The position numbers and the translations under genes were made by a program. A stretch of DNA of 64,000 nucleotides from Flavobacteriales bacterium (GTDB taxonomy: Bacteria; Bacteroidota; Bacteroidia; Flavobacteriales_F; PHOS-HE28), in contig JADJQW010000004.1 of assembly GCA_016712535.1 (NCBI GenBank), positions 124,001-188,000 on the forward strand, read 5' to 3'. This document shows positions 1 to 9,900 of this stretch, in pieces (the stretch's first letter is position 1; each line of letters opens with the position of its first letter). The notes below the pieces were generated by a model. It searched no databases. It saw only the letters and a list, made by a program, of their open reading frames with translations, and was not told where the DNA came from.

Positions 1-3000
1 TCACCGTGATGGTGATCGAAGCGCTGAGCTGGCAGCCTGTGGCAGTGTGCGTGGCGGTGCAGGTGTAGGTGGTGGTCGAGGTGGGTGTTGCCGTTGGGTC
101 GGCGATGGCGTCGTTGCTCAGGCCGGCACCCGTCCATGAATACGTCATGCTCCCGCTCCCGTTCACCGCGGCGTTCAGCAGCGTGCTTTGACCGGGGCAG
201 AGCGTGGTCTGCGCGGCGGTGATGCTCAACGCGAAGAGCTGACCTACGGTGATCGTGGTCTGCCCGCTGGCTGCGCAACCGTCACCACTGATAGCGGTCA
301 CGGAGTAGGTCGTGGTCTGCGCAGGGCTGGCAATGGGGTCGGCGATGGAAGGGTCGCTGAGCGAGCCGTTGTTCGGGGTCCAGGAGTAGCTGATGTTCGA
401 TCCTGAACTGGGCGAGGCGTTCAATTGAACGCCGGTGAGGGAGCAGAGCGTGGCGCTGGGCGTTACGTTGAGATCGAATGCCGGGGCCACGGTCACGTAC
501 ACGGAGTCCTTGTACACGCAGCCCGCGGTCGGGTCGGTGGCGCTGAGCACGTACCATCCGCTCGTTGACGGCGTGGCCACAGGCGCATGGCTCGTCGGGT
601 CGTTGAGCGTTGCGGCTTGCGACCACGCGTAGCCCGCGAAGGAATCATCGTAACGGGTGAGCAGGAAATCGTCAATGGCCCAGTTGTCGTGCCCGGCTCC
701 CTGGTTGGCGAGCTGACGCAGCCTGAACATCGTGCTCGCGGTCTGCGCGGCTGCCGGTATCGGCGCATTCACCGGCGTGAAGCCCGGGAAATCCGTTTCA
801 TTGTAAGTGGCGACCGCTGTCCAATTGAGGCCGTTGTTGTTCGAGTATTCAAGCACCACATCGTCCCCGGGATCGGCATCCTCGCAGGGCGCGATGCCAT
901 CGGCGATCTTCAATCGGAAGCGCACGAAGCCGCCTCCTGTGGTGTTGAAGGCCGCTGTCTGCGTGCTTCGCTGGCCATTGCCGTTGAAGTAGAGCGCGGA
1001 GCCATTCGCGCTTCCGCATGCTATGCTGATCGCACCGCCTTGCACCGCGGCCCACATCGTGCCCGGTGGCGCGTCGAATTCGTCATGCGCCACTGTGCGC
1101 AGGACACGGCTATTCAGTTGCGTGTTGTTGCCCAAGCACACCGTGGCAGGCTCGGCGCTCACATCCAGCTCCACGATGGCGCCGGGCTGCACGGTCACGA
1201 GGATGCTGTCGGTCATATCGCCGCAACCGGTCGGGCTCACCACTTGCACTCCATACCAGGTGGTGGCCAAGGGCGTGGCCTGCGGCGCGTTCGAGCCAGC
1301 ATTGGTCAGGCTGCTGCTGGGCCACCAGCTGATGTTGAACCAGGCGGGATCAGGTGGCGGCAGCAGTCCCAGTTGCACGGGCTCGTACTGGCATGAGCTT
1401 ATCGTCTGCTGCCCGTTCGCTGTCAGCAAGGTGGGAATGGTGAGCGGGATGCCCACATTGTAGGTGAACTCGCTAGGGCAGCCGCTCACGGGGAGCAGGC
1501 CGCTCACACGGTAGCTCTCGCTCTGCGTTGGCGTGATGGTGATGCTGTTGCCGGTCCCGATCACCGTGCCCGGTGCGCTCAAGGCCACCCATTCCGCATT
1601 GCTGAGCGGTGTGGGGCTGCTCAGCGTGATGGTGCCGGAGCCGCAAACCGTGCTGTCCTGCTGGGTGCTGATCCGTGCGATGTCGTGGACGGACGCGGCG
1701 TAGCTCTCGCCGAATCCGATGCCGAAGGCGTATGCCTGGAATCCGGCCGGGCAGGTGATCCTGTGCTGGCCGGCGGCTACGGGCACCTTGGCATGGGCCC
1801 GGTCCGCGCAATCCGCATAAGGCTGGAAGAGCGCAGGGTTCACCTGAACGCCATCGATCTGCACCTGCCCGGTAGCCGAGGCCGGCACCACGATGCTCAG
1901 GCTATGCGCATTCACTTGCGGGCTGTTGCTGGTGTGGAAACGCGCGCTGCGCGACGTGCGCTCCACCGGCGAGAGGATCACCAGCGAGGGGTCGCCGTTG
2001 CCGGCGCAGCTATAGCCTTCCATGATCTGCGCGACGCTCACTGGGTGCGTGGCTTCGATGCAGACCGGGGCAGTGGCGCCATTCACCTCATGGCGCTGGC
2101 CTGCGTTGAGCAGGATCGGCGCGCCTCCGGCGATGGTCACAAGGGTGCCGTCGGAATGCGCCATCACGCGATAGGTGATGGTGGTGGCGCCTTGGGCCAT
2201 GATCGTATGGTAGCGCGTCCCCCAAGCGGATATCGGCAGGCATTGCTCAAAGATGTGGTCGCATGCCGAGCAGCCATTGGGTGAGGTGCCGCACATGCTG
2301 CCGCCGATCACCACGAACGGACGGCAAGGCCCGCTCTGGTCAGTCGCTTCGATCAGGCTGCCGGTGAGGTTCAGCAGATCGGTTGCGGCCTGCACCTGAT
2401 AGGCTTGGCCAGCATCCAGGTCGACGATGAATGGCACCCCAGCGGCCTGGCCGTTCGCTGTGAGGGCTGAAGGCGTTATCCGCACTTGCGTTCCATCCTC
2501 CGTGGCCAGCACGGCGAATTCGCTCTTGTGCAGATTGTTGAAGTTGGGCAAACCGTTGTGCGCTTCAACCCGGTACGTGGTGCCCAACGATGTCATGGGC
2601 AGCACTTGGCTCAGGTCATGCGTGTAGTTCTGGAAGCTGGCCATGAATACGTTCACCGTATCCTGCGCCTCTATCAGCACGCCGCGATTCTGGATGGCGC
2701 CAGAGCCGGTGAGCTCGGCTGATGTGGGCACGTCGATGATCGCTACGCTGTTCGCGCCCACGCTGAAGGGCTGGCTCCAGCCAAGGCCGGGAATGCTGAT
2801 GGTTCCAGCGGTCGCAATGGGGCTTGCAACATGCAGTTTCAGGGATTGAGCCCCGAAGCCGTTCTGCATGAAGGTGGTCCAGAAGGTCTTGCCGCGGGTT
2901 GGCAATGCGCTGCTCGGCTGCGCGACCAGGGCAAGTGCCGAGGCGGCCAGGTAGCCGAGCGAGAGCAAGCGCCAGTAAGCGCGGTTCAGGTCATGAGGGC

Positions 3001-3055
3001 TCATCCAAGCCGTCGAAGAGTGGTTCACGGCGGGCTTTCTACGGTCCTTGCCCAT
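1..3055 (-). CDS. IgGFc-binding-type giant surface protein (3' end outside window)
   Basis: An open frame runs from an ATG at 3055 to the window edge, about 1018 codons without a stop, so the C-terminus is missing. A hydrophobic segment near residues 30-50 is a plausible signal peptide; an alternative ATG at 3004 would place it closer to the N-terminus. Residues ~55-450 resemble the IgGFc-binding N-terminal region common in Bacteroidota surface proteins (TFWTTFMQNGF start, paired Cys, repeated beta strands). Residues ~650-800 resemble a reelin/BNR-type jelly-roll ending in a DNWAIDDF motif. After that come Ig/PKD-like modules with paired Cys and a YSWT core. I infer a T9SS-exported adhesin-like protein, but the sorting domain is not visible. 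The family is recognised from motifs only. Confidence 0.75.
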   Translation of the reverse strand, partial: MGKDRRKPAVNHSSTAWMSPHDLNRAYWRLLSLGYLAASALALVAQPSSALPTRGKTFWTTFMQNGFGAQSLKLHVASPIATAGTISIPGLGWSQPFSVGANSVAIIDVPTSAELTGSGAIQNRGVLIEAQDTVNVFMASFQNYTHDLSQVLPMTSLGTTYRVEAHNGLPNFNNLHKSEFAVLATEDGTQVRITPSALTANGQAAGVPFIVDLDAGQAYQVQAATDLLNLTGSLIEATDQSGPCRPFVVIGGSMCGTSPNGCSACDHIFEQCLPISAWGTRYHTIMAQGATTITYRVMAHSDGTLVTIAGGAPILLNAGQRHEVNGATAPVCIEATHPVSVAQIMEGYSCAGNGDPSLVILSPVERTSRSARFHTSNSPQVNAHSLSIVVPASATGQVQIDGVQVNPALFQPYADCADRAHAKVPVAAGQHRITCPAGFQAYAFGIGFGESYAASVHDIARISTQQDSTVCGSGTITLSSPTPLSNAEWVALSAPGTVIGTGNSITITPTQSESYRVSGLLPVSGCPSEFTYNVGIPLTIPTLLTANGQQTISSCQYEPVQLGLLPPPDPAWFNISWWPSSSLTNAGSNAPQATPLATTWYGVQVVSPTGCGDMTDSILVTVQPGAIVELDVSAEPATVCLGNNTQLNSRVLRTVAHDEFDAPPGTMWAAVQGGAISIACGSANGSALYFNGNGQRSTQTAAFNTTGGGFVRFRLKIADGIAPCEDADPGDDVVLEYSNNNGLNWTAVATYNETDFPGFTPVNAPIPAAAQTASTMFRLRQLANQGAGHDNWAIDDFLLTRYDDSFAGYAWSQAATLNDPTSHAPVATPSTSGWYVLSATDPTAGCVYKDSVYVTVAPAFDLNVTPSATLCSLTGVQLNASPSSGSNISYSWTPNNGSLSDPSIADPIASPAQTTTYSVTAISGDGCAASGQTTITVGQLFALSITAAQTTLCPGQSTLLNAAVNGSGSMTYSWTGAGLSNDAIADPTATPTSTTTYTCTATHTATGCQLSASITITV

Positions 3056-3080
3056 CAGGGTTCCGTAGGAGCAGCGAGCG

Positions 3081-4691
3081 CTAATCGCCCTTCAATTTCC
3101 AGTCGATTCCAAGGTCCCAGCCTGCGCGAACCTGAATGGCCTCGCCATGCAGACGAACCCGCTCCGGTTGTCGCTGCTCTTGCCAACGCCCCGCATCCCA
3201 TCGGCCATTGCCATTGGCATCCTCGATCAAGCGAAGCGAATGAATGCCCGGCTCCAAGCGCTCCCAGCTCACGCGCTCACCTGGCCTCACATCGATTCGC
3301 TTGCGCACCACGATGCCGCGCGCGTCGAGCAACTCCAGGACAAGCGGTCCGCTCACCTCCGGTTCTGAGGCGACCGTCACGCGCAGGATTCCCGTGGCCG
3401 ACGCTGGTGCGGCTCCCATCACGATTCGCAGGGTGTCGTGCGTGCCGCCGTAGATGTCGCGCAGCGCTTTGGGAAGGAGCAGCAGCTGCGCCGATGATGG
3501 CAGCGGTCCATCGACCTCCACGGTAAATGTGCGCGAATCGGAACTGTCGGGCCTCAAGCTGCATGCGAGTTCCGTGCTGTCCGCGATCAAGCGCACCAGG
3601 CGCTGATCGATTTCAGCTATGGGTCGCGAGGCCCGGATCATCGTGCTGGCCCCCATGGTGACCGTGGACTTGACCGAGTGCACGGTGAGGGCGAATGGCA
3701 TCGGCCGCAGCGGCCGGTACCGAAGGGTGTCCAGCGGGCCATCCTCAGTGCTCAGCTCATAGCGGCCCTCCCCGAGCGCGGTGGTGTCGGATGGCCAGAT
3801 ATGAACGGTGTCCCGCATGACGCCCCACTCAGACGCCCAGTTCAGCGCTCCGCCTTCACGGGACAGATCGCGCACGGCGATGCGTTCCGCCGGCCGTGCG
3901 AGCACGATGCGCCATGCACGATCATCGGTGATGGAGGTGGAGACCACACGCTGCTGCGCACTGGTCTCTTGGAAGAGGCGCAGGCTCAACAGCCTGGCCA
4001 GGCTGTCACTGGGCGCGTGCGGCGATATCGGTTCCGGCCTGAACGCGATTTCTTCAGCAGGCAGGTCGTATCTGTAGTTTCCATTGAGGTCTTTCAATGC
4101 CGTGATGCGCAGCATTTGGTCCGGCAAGTGGCGCAGGACGAATCGCCCTTCCTTGTCTGTTCTTGCAGCGAAGGCGGGCCGGCCTTGGGTGAATGCCGAA
4201 GAGTCTTCCGGGGCATAGGCTGAAACGAGCACGCCTTCCTGCGGCGCCAAGGTGTAGGCGTTGGACACCGCGCCGGTGATCGCAAGGCTGTCTAGCGCAT
4301 CGCCCGTGCTGAAGATGTAGGTGAGGCCAACGGCCGGATTGCCCTCTGTCAGGTCCTGGATGGCCTCACCTACGGCGAAGCTGTAGGTGGTGCCCGGTCG
4401 CAGCGCGCCGCTCCAGCTCACTTCCGCTTCGCGAGCACCCGTCAGCTTGATTGCTGGCGGCGGGTCCAACGGGGGCGAAACCAGCAATCCGGCGGCGGGT
4501 CGCTTCACCTGCACGCGCTCATCGAACCGCAGCACGAAACGGCCACCAGCGAAACGCAAGCTGCCGGAGGCAGGTGAGGCGCTCACCAGGCGCGGACCTG
4601 ATTCGTCCTTTGGCCCGCCTGATATTTCGCGCACTTGCGCGCATCCGGAGACGAGCAGCGCGAAGAGCACGGCGCCGGCTCCACGCATCAT
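3081..4691 (-). CDS. Ig-like (Big_5) domain lipoprotein
   Basis: 536 residues. The start chosen (MMRGAGAVLFALL) gives a signal peptide ending in a LVSGC lipobox, so the protein is lipidated. Its ATG overlaps the stop of the upstream reductase gene as ATGA, indicating translational coupling. Residues ~25-120 look like an SbsA/Big_5 Ig-like domain (SGGPKDESGPRLV opening, then RFDERV), a module seen in many Bacteroidota lipoproteins with this N-terminal signature. The rest is beta-rich, with a carboxypeptidase-regulatory-like stretch (GRFVLRHLPD) around residue 190 and an EDANGNGRWD motif near the C-terminus. Function unknown; probably envelope structure or surface. Third gene of the comF operon. 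Confidence 0.75.
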   Translation of the reverse strand: MMRGAGAVLFALLVSGCAQVREISGGPKDESGPRLVSASPASGSLRFAGGRFVLRFDERVQVKRPAAGLLVSPPLDPPPAIKLTGAREAEVSWSGALRPGTTYSFAVGEAIQDLTEGNPAVGLTYIFSTGDALDSLAITGAVSNAYTLAPQEGVLVSAYAPEDSSAFTQGRPAFAARTDKEGRFVLRHLPDQMLRITALKDLNGNYRYDLPAEEIAFRPEPISPHAPSDSLARLLSLRLFQETSAQQRVVSTSITDDRAWRIVLARPAERIAVRDLSREGGALNWASEWGVMRDTVHIWPSDTTALGEGRYELSTEDGPLDTLRYRPLRPMPFALTVHSVKSTVTMGASTMIRASRPIAEIDQRLVRLIADSTELACSLRPDSSDSRTFTVEVDGPLPSSAQLLLLPKALRDIYGGTHDTLRIVMGAAPASATGILRVTVASEPEVSGPLVLELLDARGIVVRKRIDVRPGERVSWERLEPGIHSLRLIEDANGNGRWDAGRWQEQRQPERVRLHGEAIQVRAGWDLGIDWKLKGD

Positions 4692-5173
4692 TCGAACAGG
4701 GGTTGCAGCGTCTCGCACAGGGCCTCCAGGCCATGTACGTCAACAGTTCCGAAATCGTCCAGCACAGCACTATCGATATCGAGCACGGCGGCCACGCGAC
4801 CACCGCTGTCGCGCAATGGCACAACGATTTCTGAGCGTGAATGCGGACTGCACGCGATGTGCCCTGGGAATTGCCCGACGTCTGGCACCACCAGGGTACG
4901 CTCCTCCTTCCAAGCGCTTCCGCAGACCCCCTTGCCGAAACCGATGCGGCTGCAGGCCACCGGGCCTTGGAAGGGCCCGAGCACCAGTTCTGCGCCCACT
5001 ACGCGATAGAAGCCCACCCAGTGCCAGCCGAAGGTCTCCTTGATGAGCGCGGAGAAGTTGGCCATGGCCGCGATGGGGTCGCGCTCATCATCGAGGAGCT
5101 CTTTCCACTGGGGGCCAAGCGAATCGTATGCGGCGACTCGTTCGGCCGAGTTCTTCTTCGATGGAGTGGTCAT
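4688..5173 (-). CDS. msrC: Free methionine-(R)-sulfoxide reductase, GAF fold
   Basis: 161 residues from MTTPSKKN. It is a single GAF domain with the three conserved Cys of the fRMsr family: one in VACSRIG, one in GVCGSAW and one in HIACSPH, which form the catalytic and resolving set. The SEIVVPL stretch is also typical. The enzyme reduces free methionine-R-sulfoxide with thioredoxin in the cytoplasm as part of oxidative-stress repair. Length matches the family (about 155-165). It lies 32 bp downstream of comF and its stop overlaps the next start by 4 bp. An upstream in-frame start at 5272 would run into the comF 3' end and adds a non-conserved leader, so it was not used. Confidence 0.88.
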   Translation of the reverse strand: MTTPSKKNSAERVAAYDSLGPQWKELLDDERDPIAAMANFSALIKETFGWHWVGFYRVVGAELVLGPFQGPVACSRIGFGKGVCGSAWKEERTLVVPDVGQFPGHIACSPHSRSEIVVPLRDSGGRVAAVLDIDSAVLDDFGTVDVHGLEALCETLQPLFE

Positions 5174-5205
5174 GCGTTCTTCGATGCGGGCCGCGAAAGT
5201 ACCCG

Positions 5206-5913
5206 CTAAGCAGCGGCTGCGGTGAACAGGCTCACCCGCGCACCGGGGGCCGAGAGGATCGCCGCAGCGCACGCTTCAGCCGTGGCCCCGGTGGTGACCA
5301 CATCATCCACGAGCAGCACATGACGGTCACGCAAGGACATCGGGTCCGTGAGTTCGAAGGCTTCCTTCACATTGCGCCAGCGATCCAAGCGGCCCTTGCG
5401 CGTTTGCGTGCTGGTGCGCTCAGCGCGTTGCAGGAAGCGGTGCATGGGTTCGAACGGAAGAACTCCGGAGATGCCCTCGGCCAGGAGCCGGCTCTGGTTG
5501 AAGCCGCGCTGCCTTTCCTTCCGCGGGTGCAGGGGCACGGCGATCACCGCATCGATCCCGTCGAATCGGCGGCAGGCCTTAAGCTCTTCGCCCATCAGCT
5601 GCCCGATGAGCATCGCTGCTTCACGGTCGTGCTTGTACTTGATGCGGTGAAGGATGCGTTGCACCATGCCGTGGGCGCTGAATCTGAGGAGCGCGCCTGC
5701 GGATGCCAGTTCCACTTTCCCGTGGAAGAGCCGCTCCACGGGATTCTGCGGGTCGTTGTTGAAGTGCGTGCGTGGCAGCTCTCGCAAGCAGGCGTCGCAC
5801 AAGCAATCCTCGTGGCTGAGCAAGGCCGTGTCGCAACCAGCGCATCGCTGCGGCACAAGCAGCCCCCATGCATCGTGCAGCCATATGCCGAGCGTGCCGC
5901 GTGGTTTTCCCAT
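5206..5913 (-). CDS. comF: ComF family phosphoribosyltransferase-like protein
   Basis: 235 residues starting at MGKPRGTLG. It has the ComF pattern: an N-terminal zinc-finger-like set of Cys (CAGC, then CLCDAC), a middle helical part with the KYKHDREAA segment, the GFNQSRLLA stretch, and a C-terminal PRPP-binding loop VLLVDDVVTTGAT. ComF proteins take part in natural transformation DNA handling and in other bacteria interact with PriA-type helicases; the actual phosphoribosyltransferase substrate is unknown. First gene of a three-gene minus-strand operon. The 34 residues upstream of this Met are not conserved-looking, so the shorter start is preferred. Confidence 0.88.
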   Translation of the reverse strand: MGKPRGTLGIWLHDAWGLLVPQRCAGCDTALLSHEDCLCDACLRELPRTHFNNDPQNPVERLFHGKVELASAGALLRFSAHGMVQRILHRIKYKHDREAAMLIGQLMGEELKACRRFDGIDAVIAVPLHPRKERQRGFNQSRLLAEGISGVLPFEPMHRFLQRAERTSTQTRKGRLDRWRNVKEAFELTDPMSLRDRHVLLVDDVVTTGATAEACAAAILSAPGARVSLFTAAAA

Positions 5914-5999
5914 GCTCGTGTTGATAAGCGGGCCTGCGTCCGGAGGATGCCCCCCCGAGCGGGAGTAATTTAGCCCGCTGTAACGCCTCCTTACAAAGT

Positions 6000-6908
6000 A
6001 TGGAACCGAACTCACCGCAAGCGGGGAAGAACCGCTCGAACACCGGACTGCTTCTGCTGGTGGTCCTATTGCTGATCAGTAATGTGGTGATGCTATGGCT
6101 GCTGATGCAGCGCGGCAAGGAGGTGGAGGTGGGCCAACAGCAGGTGGCTGCCCTCGAGACCCGGAACGAGGATGTGCTGGGCATGCTGGAACGCACGCTG
6201 AACAGCTACGATTCCCTGCAGACCGAGAACGACACCATCCGCCAGGAACTGGAATTGCAGAAGCAGCAGATCCAGGAACTGATGGACAAGGTGAAGAGCG
6301 GGAACTACAGCCTTGCGAAGGCGAAGAAGGAAGCCGAGACGCTGCGCTCGATCATGAAGAACTACATCGCGCAGATCGATTCCCTGAACCGCGCCAATCA
6401 AGAGCTGACCGCCGAGAAGCAGCAGCTCACCCAAGAGCTGGGCGAGGAGAAGGCGCAGAAGCAGGCTCTGGCAACCGAGAAAGAGGCGCTTGCAGGCAAG
6501 GTGGCCAAGGGGGCGGTGCTGCACACCACCACCATAACGGCCGGCGCGCTCTTCGTGCGCAACAGCGGCAAACAGGTCGACACTGAGCGTGCGAGCAAGG
6601 CGGAGATGATCAAATGCTGCTTCACCTTGGGCGAGAACAAGGTGACCGATGCAGGCGACAAGACGCTCTACATGCGCGTGATAAGCCCCGATGGCAAGGT
6701 GCTCCCCACGAACGAGGGCAACAACCGCTTCAAGTTCAACGGCGTCGAAGGCGAGTACAGCGCCAAGCGCGATGTGAACTACCAGAACCAGCCGCTGGAT
6801 GCCTGCGTTTTCTGGACAGGCGGTGAGGAGCTGCGCACGGGTCAGTACATCGTGGAGATCTACGAGGCCGGCTCGCTCGTGTCGAAGGCGAACTTCGACT
6901 TGAAGTAG
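6000..6908 (+). CDS. Single-pass coiled-coil envelope protein
   Basis: 302 residues. One N-terminal membrane segment (residues ~16-36, GLLLLVVLLLISNVVMLWLL) is followed by a long Glu/Gln/Lys-rich coiled coil (about 40-170) and a globular beta-rich C-terminal domain (about 175-302). Similar membrane-anchored coiled-coil proteins are frequent in Bacteroidota and remain uncharacterised. The topology suggests a periplasmic domain held off the inner membrane. It is divergent from comF and its 3' end is 2 bp from the convergent stop of the large outer-membrane gene. I cannot assign a function. Confidence 0.8.
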   Translation: MEPNSPQAGKNRSNTGLLLLVVLLLISNVVMLWLLMQRGKEVEVGQQQVAALETRNEDVLGMLERTLNSYDSLQTENDTIRQELELQKQQIQELMDKVKSGNYSLAKAKKEAETLRSIMKNYIAQIDSLNRANQELTAEKQQLTQELGEEKAQKQALATEKEALAGKVAKGAVLHTTTITAGALFVRNSGKQVDTERASKAEMIKCCFTLGENKVTDAGDKTLYMRVISPDGKVLPTNEGNNRFKFNGVEGEYSAKRDVNYQNQPLDACVFWTGGEELRTGQYIVEIYEAGSLVSKANFDLK

Positions 6909-6910
6909 CC

Positions 6911-9900
6911 TTAGAAGAATGCGCGGACCTGCGCCCCGCCCACATGGATCACGGGCGCGCCTTCGCTGCGCCGTCCGTTATATGTAAGGTCCACCTGCAG
7001 GTTGCCGCTGAGGTTGCGCTGCAGGCTCACGCTCCAGGTGCCGTTGGTGCCAGGCCGCAGTCCGCCCAGCATCTCATTGCCGAGCGCGCTGTTCACGGCG
7101 CCCTCGAATCGGATCTCCACCCAGTTCGCCGTCACCTGCAAGCTGCCCTTGCCCGCCGTGTTGTACCTGAACTCGAGACCGAGATCATGCGACTCGGCCT
7201 TCTCGCCGCCGAATTCCGCGCGGTTGCGCTTGCTGGTGGCCTTGTACGATGCCAGTGCGCGCACGCTGGTGTTCGGCTGCCAGGTGAGCCGTGGGCGCAG
7301 CGCGTCCTGTTCAATGGCCCATGAACGGCCCGAGAGCAGGTCCGAGGAATTGCCCGACCGGCCGCGCTCGCCCTCCGCATCGAGCGTCCATCTGCGGGTG
7401 ATGTTGATCCGGGCGCGGACGGTGTTCGACTCGCGTGAGCGCGATTCGTATCCGTTCAGCAGGAGATTGCGCGAGCGGTCGCTCTGCCAGGTGTGATCCA
7501 CGCTCCAGATCCGGCTGGCGCGGTCATAATACACGGTGTTGCGCACGTTGGAAGCGAAGGACGTGAGCAGTGTATCGGTGCGTTCTGGCGCGAATGGATC
7601 GAGCACCTTGAGCGGATCGGGGTTGGCCGAGCGGCGGTCAACGCGCATGGAGAACAGATCCGAGAATTTGCCGATGAGGCCCATCGGTCCCTTGGCATCG
7701 GCCCACTTCACGCCGGGCCGCAGGTCGAGCGATGCGCTGGATTGATTGCCGAAGCTCCTTACGTAGTCGTTGCTCGGCACGAACACGCGCAAGTAGTCCG
7801 CTTCATAAGCGAAGTTGGCCAGCTCGAACTCGTTCAGCTCCTTGATGCCGTTGCCGTTGTAATCGTTCCAGATGTACAGTCCCTGGCCAGCTGGAACCTG
7901 CACGTAGAGGTATTCGCGGCGCTGCTCGAGGCCGGAGCTGAATTCATTGAAGAGGTCCAGGATGGCCACGCCCTTCCACAGCGTGAGGTCGTAATCCACG
8001 CGGGCCAGGTAGGTGTCCTGCGGCTTCTGCGCAGTGAGCGTGCTGTCCACGATGCGAAGTGCGCGATACGTGCCGGTGGCGGCGAAGCGGTTGCGCGGAT
8101 TCTTTGCCAGGTCCACGGTTGCGGAGTAGGCATCCGCGATTGTGCTGGTGCGCAGCGCGCCATCGCGCAGGGCATGGTCCGTTCGCCGGCCGGCAGAGGC
8201 CCGCCACTTGTTGCCTGCGGAGTCGGGCGATTGCACGAAGGCCTCAAGATCCTCGAAGGCATAGGATCCCGCTTGCAGTCCGGTGGTTGGTTCCGTAGTG
8301 AACCTGTTGCGCTCGTTCTCGCTCTTCAGGCCGATCGTGAGCGGCTTCAGCCTGTAGCGCGCCTGGCCCTTGTTGCGCACGAAGTCGCTGCTGCGGGAGG
8401 CGTCGGCGCGCAACCAGCTCGCCGTGCCCGTCAAGTCGAATCGCTTCCAATGGAGGTCGCTCTGCAGGTCGTGCTTCCATCCTGAGTAGAGGCCATCGGC
8501 CTGGAAGGTGCCGAAGCCGTACGACGCCCGGCCCAGCTTGCTGCCGCGCACGCCTACGGTGGCGCCAGCGATCAATTGGTCCGTGGCCAGGTCGAGGCCG
8601 AGGACATTCCAGTTGCGGTCGAATTCCACGGCGCGATAGCGTTCCACGAAGCGGAAGTGACGGCTCACGCTTTCCGCTTCGGCGCCCAGCACGAGATGGA
8701 GCGAGCTGTCGCTCCCGCTGATGGGGATCGCATGCGTTCCCTTCAGGAGCAGGCCGAAGCCATCGTCATCTGCGCGGTCAAGCGCGCTGAACGTGTTGGC
8801 ATCGAGATGGCTGAATGCGCCCTCAGCGGCCACGCTCGAATGCGCATTGAAGCGGTGCTCCACGCCGAGCGTGAGGAGTTGCTGCGCGCGCGGCGCCACC
8901 AGGAGGCGCACTGGCGCGTGGTCGCCGCGGCGCAGCACCGCGCCATCGACGGTGTCCGGCGGGACCCACCGGAACACGCGGCCGTTGGGCGTGAATTCCT
9001 GCAAGACGTAGTCGCCGGAGCCGACACCCACCTGGCTGAAGACCACACGGTACAGCGCAACGGCAGGGTCGGTGCTGTACACGAAGACCGGATCATAGCC
9101 TAGCGAGTCCGTGCGTCGATAGAGCACTTGATCCGTGAGATAGCCCGTGCTGTCAACGCCGATGGTGGCTGCGGCGAGCGGATCATCACCGGCATCTGCG
9201 AGCACGCGCCGCTCCGCTTCGGTAAGGCCCTGCTGCAAGGGCTGGTTGCGGTGGTCCTGCTCGCTGTATCCGTTGAAGCGCAACGTGGTGCGCCCTTTTC
9301 GGATGGACTGATCGAAGCGCAGGAGCGAGCGCGCGTAGTTCTTGTCGGAGTATTGGAACTCGACGGTGATGCGGCGGTCCTTGGTGATGAGCTGGCGCGC
9401 CGTGAAGCTGAGCTCCGCGGTGTTGTAGTCGATCACGTAGTCGTTCTCCTGCCCGCGGTTCATCAGCTGCCCGTCGATGTATACGCGCTCGCTGCCGGAG
9501 AGCACGATGATCACCGAGCCGATCTCGTTGCCGCGCAGGCGATACGGGCCTTGCACGCCTTCGAGGCCCTGGATCACGTTCCGCGCGAATTTGCCTTTGC
9601 TAATGGCCGCGCTCACGCCAGTGCTCGTGCGCGCATCGCCTATCCGCCCGTTCAGGTCGTAGCTGAGGCCCTTCGCCTTCTTCAGGTAGGTGAGGAAGTG
9701 GCTCTTCGGCTTCTGCAGCACGAAATCGCCGGCGATGAGCTCCCACCGGTTGCCTGCTCCGCGATCGCTCTCCTCGAAGAGCTTGATGAAGACCTGGTCG
9801 AAGTCCTGGAGCTCCGCGGTGTTGCCGCCGGATTGGATGGGGATGTTGTTATCGGTGATGCTGGCGGCCACGCCGATCCTGTCCGTCAGGCGCCCGCCGA

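Noticed and set aside
5990..6000. Promoter box on the minus strand (TACTTTG) for comF
   Set aside because: One base short of the TAnnTTTG spacing and no -33 element; not strong enough to list.
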